From G963677185 sp963677185 (GTDB taxonomy: Bacteria; Bacillota; Syntrophomonadia; Syntrophomonadales; Syntrophomonadaceae), in assembly GCA_963677185.1 (NCBI GenBank), contig OY781889.1, positions 1,612,001 through 1,676,000 on the forward strand: a stretch of DNA of 64,000 nt. The letters run 5' to 3'. The notes beneath the pieces were generated by a model. The model searched no databases. It was not told the origin of the DNA and worked only from the letters and a program-made list of their open reading frames with translations. Below, in pieces: positions 58,951 to 64,000 of this stretch (position 1 is the first letter of the stretch; each line of letters starts with the position of its first letter). The position numbers and the translations under genes were made by a program.

Positions 58951-60318
58951 ATGAAATCATATCTGGATGAATACAAGGAAAAGCTCATTACCCCCGAACA
59001 GGCCGCTCGTCTGGTGGAATCGGGCATGGTGATCGAATATGGACAGTTTGCCACCAAGCCAGTGGATTTCGACCGTGCCCTGGGCGCCCGCGCCGGTGAT
59101 GAAGGATTGACTGATGTGGCCATACGGGCTACAGGCAGTGTTCCGCCCGTGCCGGAGGTAGTCAAGAGTGATCCCCGCCAAAAGAATTTCCGGTATGGAA
59201 GCTGGTATTTCACCGCTCTGGATCGCAAGCTGTCCGACATGGGCCTCTGTGTCCATTTCCCTTTTAACTATCATGAAGCCAATTATGTCGGCTTCTGGGA
59301 TTCGTTCAAGCATCGCCAGCCGGACCTGTGGTGTGCGCAAACCACTCCTATGGACCAGTCCGGATTTTTCAACTTCGGCCTGGCCAATTCGCATAGTTAT
59401 TCCCATGGCACATCAGCCCGGTTAAGAATAGTGGAAGTCAATAATAACCTTCCTCGCTGTCTCGGCGGATTTCAGGAAGGCTTTCATATCAGCCAGGTGG
59501 ATTATATTATCGAGGGCTCTAACAGCCCAATATTTGCAACCCCCGCGTCGTCGCAGCCCAATGAGGAAGAGTGCCGGATTGCAGAGCTCATCGTTGAAGA
59601 AATTACCGATGGAGCCTGCCTGCAACTGGGCATTGGAGCCCTGCCCAACACTATTGGCATGATGCTGGCTGATTCAGACCTCAAAGACTTCGGCGTCCAG
59701 AGCGAAATGTTCTGTGATGCATTCGTAGCCATGTACGAGGCGGGCAAAATCAGCAACAAGCTGAAATCTGCCGACCGTTTTAAAAGTACATTCACTTTCT
59801 GCCTGGGCACCGAGGACACCTATCGCTTTATGCATGACAATCCCCGCCTGGCCTCATGCCCGGTCGATTATACCAATGATGTCGCCCGCATTCGGGCCAA
59901 TGACAACTTTATGTCAATTAATAACATCTTGGAAATAGACCTGCTGACCCAGGTTTGCTCCGAAACCAAAGGGCTTCGGCAAATATCCGGCACCGGAGGC
60001 CAGGTTGACTTTGTCGTTGGTGCCTACGAATCCAAGGACGGAAAAAGCTTTCTGGCCTTTACCTCGACCTTTACCGACAAGGATGGCCAGCTTCATTCCC
60101 GGGTGCGTCCGCTGCTGACCGATGGCGCAGTCGTGACGGTGCCGCGTACCATGGTTAACTGGATTGTGACCGAATACGGCAAGGTAAATGTAAAGGCGCT
60201 TTCTATCTGGGAAAGGGCTGAAGCCGTGATAAGCCTGGCTCATCCGATGTTCAGGGATGAACTGGTCAAAGAAGCGGAAACCATGAAAATCTGGCGGCCC
60301 ACCAATAAAATACGCTAG
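58951..60318 (+). CDS. Acetyl-CoA hydrolase/CoA-transferase family, copy 2
   Basis: 455 aa, paralogous to the protein at 52967 along its length (shared S-G-T-G-G, Q-L-G-I-G-x-x-P-N-T-I-G, S-E-M-F-C-D with the candidate catalytic Glu, and N-K-I end). Divergence is spread evenly, so this is an old duplication. AAAGGAG precedes the ATG. It is driven by the sigma-54 promoter at 58885 and its neighbouring activator. It probably activates butyrate or a related acid with acetyl-CoA or recycles CoA. Confidence 0.88.
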   Translation: MKSYLDEYKEKLITPEQAARLVESGMVIEYGQFATKPVDFDRALGARAGDEGLTDVAIRATGSVPPVPEVVKSDPRQKNFRYGSWYFTALDRKLSDMGLCVHFPFNYHEANYVGFWDSFKHRQPDLWCAQTTPMDQSGFFNFGLANSHSYSHGTSARLRIVEVNNNLPRCLGGFQEGFHISQVDYIIEGSNSPIFATPASSQPNEEECRIAELIVEEITDGACLQLGIGALPNTIGMMLADSDLKDFGVQSEMFCDAFVAMYEAGKISNKLKSADRFKSTFTFCLGTEDTYRFMHDNPRLASCPVDYTNDVARIRANDNFMSINNILEIDLLTQVCSETKGLRQISGTGGQVDFVVGAYESKDGKSFLAFTSTFTDKDGQLHSRVRPLLTDGAVVTVPRTMVNWIVTEYGKVNVKALSIWERAEAVISLAHPMFRDELVKEAETMKIWRPTNKIR

Positions 60319-60557
60319 CAAACTCAATCCGGCTGCGGGCGGATCCGCTGCCGGGTGGGCTTTTCGTCCAAGGCCGGGTTGAGCTGCATTTACTAGAAAT
60401 GCAATAAAAAAGGGGGGGTGCCGCAGCAAGCAGGTTGAATTAATTTGAAACGATGAATGCAACCGATAGACAGAGATTAAAGACCTTGCGGCGAATTGTA
60501 ATCAGTCCAAAACTAACGATTGTAACGATTAAAACGATTTAATGGGAGGAATATGAA

Positions 60558-61787
60558 ATGGCTAGAGAATTCAACGAAGTAGTAATGGTAAGCGCATGCA
60601 GAACACCGATAGGCAGATACGGCGGCACGCTGAAAGATATACCAGCCAACGAACTGACCAAGGTTGTGGGCGCGGAAGCGATCAAGCGGGCTGGCATTGA
60701 AGCCGGAATGGTCGATGAAATTGTTTCCGGGATGTGCATGCATCACGGCAACGGTTCCCTCCCGCCGCGTATAGTAGCGATGAACATTGGCATGCATTAC
60801 CGCTCTGGAGCCACTATGCTGAGCCAGAACTGCGCTTCCGGCATGAGAGCCCTGGATGTGGCAGCCATGAAGCTGATGCTGGGAAAAACCAGCATTGCCC
60901 TGGTAACCGGAACTGAAAGCATGAGCCGGCCACCCTATATGGTGCCTGCAATGAGATGGGGCGCCAGAATGGCCGACACCAAAGCCGTTGACCCCATACT
61001 GGCCGATGGACTTTTCTGCAGCCTGGCTGGCAGCCACATGGGTGGAACCGCTGAAAACGTAGCTGAAATGTATGGAATAACCCGCGAAGAATGTGATCAG
61101 CTGGCTGTTACCAGCCATACCAGAGCGGTCAGAGCGGTCGACGAAGGACGTTTCAAGCAAGAAATCGTTCCGGTAGAAATAAAGAGCAAGAAAGGCCCGC
61201 AATTCTTTGAAGCTGACGAACATCCCATCAGAGGCGCCAGCATGGAAAGCCTGGGCAGACTGTCTCCCGCATTTAAAAAGGGCGGAGTGGTAACTGCTGG
61301 CAATGCGTCCGGCATGAATGATGCTTCAGCTGCTGTTGTACTGATGACCAGAAAAAAGGCCGACGAGTTGGGAATCAAACCCCTTATGAAACTGATAGAC
61401 GTCAGCACTGAAGGCGTAGAAGCCAGAGTCATGGGCCTGGGGCCGGCAGTAGCCATTCCCGCAGTGCTTAAATCAGCCGGCATGACTTATGACCAGGTTG
61501 ACTACTGGGAAATCAACGAAGCATTTGCGCCCCAGGTAATCGGAGTGCAGAGAATGCTCAAAGAAAACAGCGGCATTGAAATGGATATGGGCGATGCCAC
61601 CCGTGATGGCAACATCAATACCAATGGATCAGGCATTGGCCTGGGACATCCTGTAGGCTGCACTGCACTGCGGATAATCGTCAGCCTGTACTATGAACTC
61701 GTAAGAACTGGCAAGACTGTCGGCGGAGCATCCCTCTGCGTAGGCGGCGGCCCAGCCATGGCTTCCCTGTGGACCAGGGACGTATAA
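60558..61787 (+). CDS. Acetyl-CoA acetyltransferase (thiolase)
   Basis: 409 aa. Cleaves acetoacetyl-CoA with CoA, or condenses two acetyl-CoA. The nucleophile is in S-Q-N-C-A-S-G-M; the acid/base His in G-I-G-L-G-H-P-V-G; the second Cys in L-C-V-G-G-G; N-E-A-F-A is also present. GGGAGG precedes the ATG. It is 239 bp after CoA-transferase copy 2, the gap holding an imperfect GC-rich stem near 60330-60355. It completes the last step of butyrate-type beta-oxidation. Confidence 0.93.
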   Translation: MAREFNEVVMVSACRTPIGRYGGTLKDIPANELTKVVGAEAIKRAGIEAGMVDEIVSGMCMHHGNGSLPPRIVAMNIGMHYRSGATMLSQNCASGMRALDVAAMKLMLGKTSIALVTGTESMSRPPYMVPAMRWGARMADTKAVDPILADGLFCSLAGSHMGGTAENVAEMYGITREECDQLAVTSHTRAVRAVDEGRFKQEIVPVEIKSKKGPQFFEADEHPIRGASMESLGRLSPAFKKGGVVTAGNASGMNDASAAVVLMTRKKADELGIKPLMKLIDVSTEGVEARVMGLGPAVAIPAVLKSAGMTYDQVDYWEINEAFAPQVIGVQRMLKENSGIEMDMGDATRDGNINTNGSGIGLGHPVGCTALRIIVSLYYELVRTGKTVGGASLCVGGGPAMASLWTRDV

Positions 61788-61841
61788 GCAATTAAATAGC
61801 GTCTTATTCCCTTCCTATACACACTTAAACATGTTTTGTAT

Positions 61842-61880
61842 CGCCCGGCACGATGAAAAGTCACTGCCGGGCGTTTTTTT
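61842..61880 (+). terminator. Intrinsic terminator
   Basis: CGCCCGGCA (61842-61850) pairs with TGCCGGGCG (61865-61873), followed by seven T. It ends the thiolase transcript. Confidence 0.93.
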
Positions 61881-61986
61881 GCTTCCTGCCGGCAGTAAAT
61901 ATTTTGTTTCACATAGCATTGAGAATCGCCGGTGCGGGTGGTAAACTTAATTCGCTATTGATCCTGTAATGCGGAGGCGTTGGGGA

Positions 61987-62346
61987 GTGGGAAAAAAAAG
62001 TAGGCTGGAGAGCGATATTGTCAACCAGATTGTCAAGTTTCAAAGAGACCTGGTGGGCAAGGGGCCGTCAGATGCCAGGGCTTACATCATTGAGGACATG
62101 ATAATCCTGCGTTTGAAAGGTGTGTTGACCACTGAAGAGAAGCACCTGTCCAGGACCGAACGGGGGCGGCAGATAGTCAAGCAGATGCGTCACACTCTGC
62201 GTGAGACCTTCGCAGCGGAAGAAGAAGCCATCATTGGCCAGATCACAGATTGCGAGGTTATAAGCAGCCACAGCGATGTCAGCACCAAAACCGGGGAGCG
62301 GGTGGAAATCTTTATCCTGGATAAAAAGCTGGTATTTACCGGCTAA
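61987..62346 (+). CDS. DUF2294 protein
   Basis: 119 aa from the GTG at 61987, with GGAGG 9 bases before; the in-frame ATG at 61969 lies ahead of that site. The family length is about 115-120. It has the D-A-R-A-Y-I-I-E-D-M-I-I-L-R-L-K-G core and a C-terminal beta segment ending V-E-I-F-I-L-D-K. In databases the family is loosely tied to sodium-dependent membrane functions, but no activity is proven. It is soluble. Confidence 0.8.
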   Translation: MGKKSRLESDIVNQIVKFQRDLVGKGPSDARAYIIEDMIILRLKGVLTTEEKHLSRTERGRQIVKQMRHTLRETFAAEEEAIIGQITDCEVISSHSDVSTKTGERVEIFILDKKLVFTG

Positions 62347-62648
62347 TCAGCTATTGTAATAGATGATAAAATAAATATAAAGGAATGACTGTTAAAACAG
62401 GAACCTGGCACCAGCGTTCTACAAGGCGAGCCGGTTCGGAACAGGACCCCGGCGGTCGGGTTTTGAACAGGATACGGGACAGGGGGTTTGGGTTCAGCTA
62501 TAACAGGTCATAAGACTAGAAGAGTGTAAGTCTGTTTTCAGGACTGTCATTAGGCTAGCTGTTAACCGGTTGTTTTAAGAATGATAACCGCTGCGGCTGG
62601 CTTTTCATTTTCTGCCGCAAGCCAATGACATGAGGGGGCATATATTCT
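62347..62648 (+). other. Gap before kimA-like gene; possible structured leader
   Basis: 302 bp with no ORF. It is G+C rich in the middle with several short stems (for example GCGGC 62593-62597 and GCCGC near 62617) that could form alternative hairpins. The c-di-AMP riboswitch core seen at 16661 is absent. No known riboswitch class was recognised. Confidence 0.4.
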
Positions 62649-64000
62649 GTGCTGAACAGGCTTAGAAGAATTGTATTTGGCCGTGCGCTAGAATCCTATC
62701 GTCTTGCTGATGAAAAATTAAGCGTTTTTTGGGGCTTGCCCGTACTTTCCAGCGATGCCATTTCATCAGTGGCGTATGCGGTGGAGGAAATGCTGTGGAT
62801 CCTGGTGCCGGTAATCGGGGCGGCATCGTTTTTATGGATGCCAAGGGTAGCCGGATCTATCATCCTGCTGATGATTGTGCTGATATTTTCCTATCGCCAG
62901 GTAGTGGAAGCCTATCCGGGAGGCGGAGGGGCTTACGTTGTAGCTCATGAGAACATGAAGCCGGTATACGGGCTTATTGCCGGTTCGTCATTGATGGTCG
63001 ATTATACTCTTACCGTAGCAGTCAGCATATGCTCCGGCACCGCAGCTATTACATCGGCGGTTCCAGGCCTTTATGACTACCGGGTAGTGATTGCGGTGAT
63101 TATGATTATTCTGGTTGCAGTAGCCAACACCCGTGGCATTCGGGAATCATCCCGTGTTTTCAGTATACCCACCTATGCTTTCGTTCTTTCCGTCATTGCC
63201 TTGATAATAGTCGGGCTGGCCAAGCATGCCAGCGGCGCCAATTTAAGCATGCCCGATCCGGCTTTATCCTCGGTTTCTTTCGGGACAGAGGTGGTTACGA
63301 TCTTCCTGCTGATGAAGGCCTTTTCGTCGGGCTGTGCGGCGGTGACGGGGGTGGAAGCCATCAGCAACGCCGTACCTAATTTCAAGGATCCGGCTCCTCA
63401 TAATGCCAAGATTGCCTATGCTCTGCTGGGCATTGCGGTCACGATCTGCTTCGGCGGCGTAGCCTACCTGGCCCGGATTTACCATGCAGTGCCCAACCCG
63501 GAATTTACGGTTATCGCCCAGATAACTGTCGATATATTCGGCCGTGGCGCGATGTTTTACTTCATGCAGGCCACTACGGCCATCATTTTGATAATGGCGG
63601 CCAATACTGCTTTTGCAGGTTTTCCATCCCTTCTGTCCGTTATTGCCAAGGACCGCTATGTGCCCAGGCAGTTTGCCATGCGCGGTCATCGCCTGAATTT
63701 CAATAATGGAATATCTATTTTGGCTATAGCAGCGCTGGTTCTGGTAATTGTCTTCCAGGCTGACACGCATCTGCTAATTCCGCTTTATGCCATTGGAGTT
63801 TTTTCTTCTTTCACTCTCTCACAAACCGGCATGGTGAAGCACTGGATGAAACTCCGGCCCAGAGGATGGAAGCACCGAGCCTTTATCAACGGTATTGGAG
63901 CGGTGGTAACCGGTATGACCGTCGCCGTTCTGGCTGTTACCAAGTTCATGGACGGGGCCTGGATGGTCCTGGTCATTATTCCGGTATTGATCATGATCAT
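62649..64000 (+). CDS. kimA: KimA-type potassium importer (APC family), 3' end outside window
   Basis: 450 residues are visible of about 600. A GTG start follows GAGGGGG. It matches Bacillus KimA (YdaO): L-S-S-D-A-I-S-S-V-A-Y-A-V-E-E near residue 35, S-Y-R-Q-V-V-E-A-Y-P-G-G-G-G-A-Y, V-D-Y-T-L-T-V-A-V-S, K-A-F-S-S-G-C-A-A-V-T-G-V-E-A-I-S-N and L-I-P-L-Y-A-I-G-V-F. KimA imports K+ with protons and is inhibited by c-di-AMP through its cytosolic domain, which lies beyond the edge. About 11 membrane helices are seen. A general amino-acid permease is the alternative but is less likely. Confidence 0.88.
   Translation, partial: MLNRLRRIVFGRALESYRLADEKLSVFWGLPVLSSDAISSVAYAVEEMLWILVPVIGAASFLWMPRVAGSIILLMIVLIFSYRQVVEAYPGGGGAYVVAHENMKPVYGLIAGSSLMVDYTLTVAVSICSGTAAITSAVPGLYDYRVVIAVIMIILVAVANTRGIRESSRVFSIPTYAFVLSVIALIIVGLAKHASGANLSMPDPALSSVSFGTEVVTIFLLMKAFSSGCAAVTGVEAISNAVPNFKDPAPHNAKIAYALLGIAVTICFGGVAYLARIYHAVPNPEFTVIAQITVDIFGRGAMFYFMQATTAIILIMAANTAFAGFPSLLSVIAKDRYVPRQFAMRGHRLNFNNGISILAIAALVLVIVFQADTHLLIPLYAIGVFSSFTLSQTGMVKHWMKLRPRGWKHRAFINGIGAVVTGMTVAVLAVTKFMDGAWMVLVIIPVLIMI

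Noticed and set aside
62347..62648. Leader of the kimA-like gene as a known riboswitch
   Set aside because: No conserved core of c-di-AMP, M-box, SAM, TPP, glycine or cobalamin classes could be matched by eye.

Overview
The window reads as one contig from an anaerobic, endospore-forming Firmicute of the class Clostridia. A Syntrophomonas-like butyrate/fatty-acid metaboliser fits best, but this is inferred from gene content and no rRNA is present. The clues are a GerW/YtfJ spore protein with its YtfI-type neighbour, a beta-oxidation cluster (two CoA-transferases, a 615-residue acyl-CoA dehydrogenase, a thiolase) under sigma-54 control, an orphan formate-dehydrogenase cytochrome b, low-GC-type ribosome binding sites, and a c-di-AMP riboswitch. 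No tRNA, rRNA or CRISPR array was seen.

Layout. 0-13.1 kb: phosphopantetheinyl transferase cut by the left edge, tandem-Mop molbindin, LysR regulator, secreted Fn3/stalk protein, hemolysin III, Rh-type ammonium channel, three very small ORFs, MerR regulator with a textbook operator, gerW-ytfI, an ECF sigma/anti-sigma pair, a MntA/HepT toxin-antitoxin pair and a double-GNAT protein. 13.1-24.4 kb: DUF554 protein, a tyrosine phenol-lyase-like enzyme, cytochrome b, a c-di-AMP riboswitch ahead of a glycosyltransferase-like gene, ercA with a PAS-GGDEF partner, a CmpB-like membrane protein, a second ECF operon and CarD. 24.6-26.6 kb: an intact IS1634-family element flanked by 65-bp direct repeats. 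26.8-30.4 kb: small membrane proteins, TetR, a stalk-domain protein and an RluA-type pseudouridine synthase.

30.4-41.6 kb is the most unusual part. It is an apparent signalling/conflict island with three RyR-domain proteins (a RelA/SpoT-TPR-SLOG-RyR fusion, a PfkB-like-AAA+-RyR fusion, and a 94-residue free RyR domain), a PP2C phosphatase, and a 1392-residue DUF4062-STAND NTPase-TPR protein resembling the NPHP3/TEP1 class. The two fusions run leftward and the other three genes run rightward from a shared 340-bp control region. The parts suggest nucleotide signalling coupled to a STAND switch; the function itself is inference.

41.6-52.2 kb: thioesterase, DegV, DUF3795, TetR with a PEP-synthase-like phosphotransferase, a flavodoxin-like reductase, and TetR divergent from an HlyD/two-permease exporter that has no ATPase gene. 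52.4-61.8 kb: the acyl-CoA cluster. The second CoA-transferase has a perfect sigma-54 promoter 51 bases upstream of its start and an adjacent PAS-sigma54 activator. The first has only an off-spacing sigma-54-like site and a decayed activator pseudogene. The window ends with DUF2294 and a truncated KimA-type potassium importer. A family of long palindromes with a GGGACGG core is scattered through intergenic gaps.
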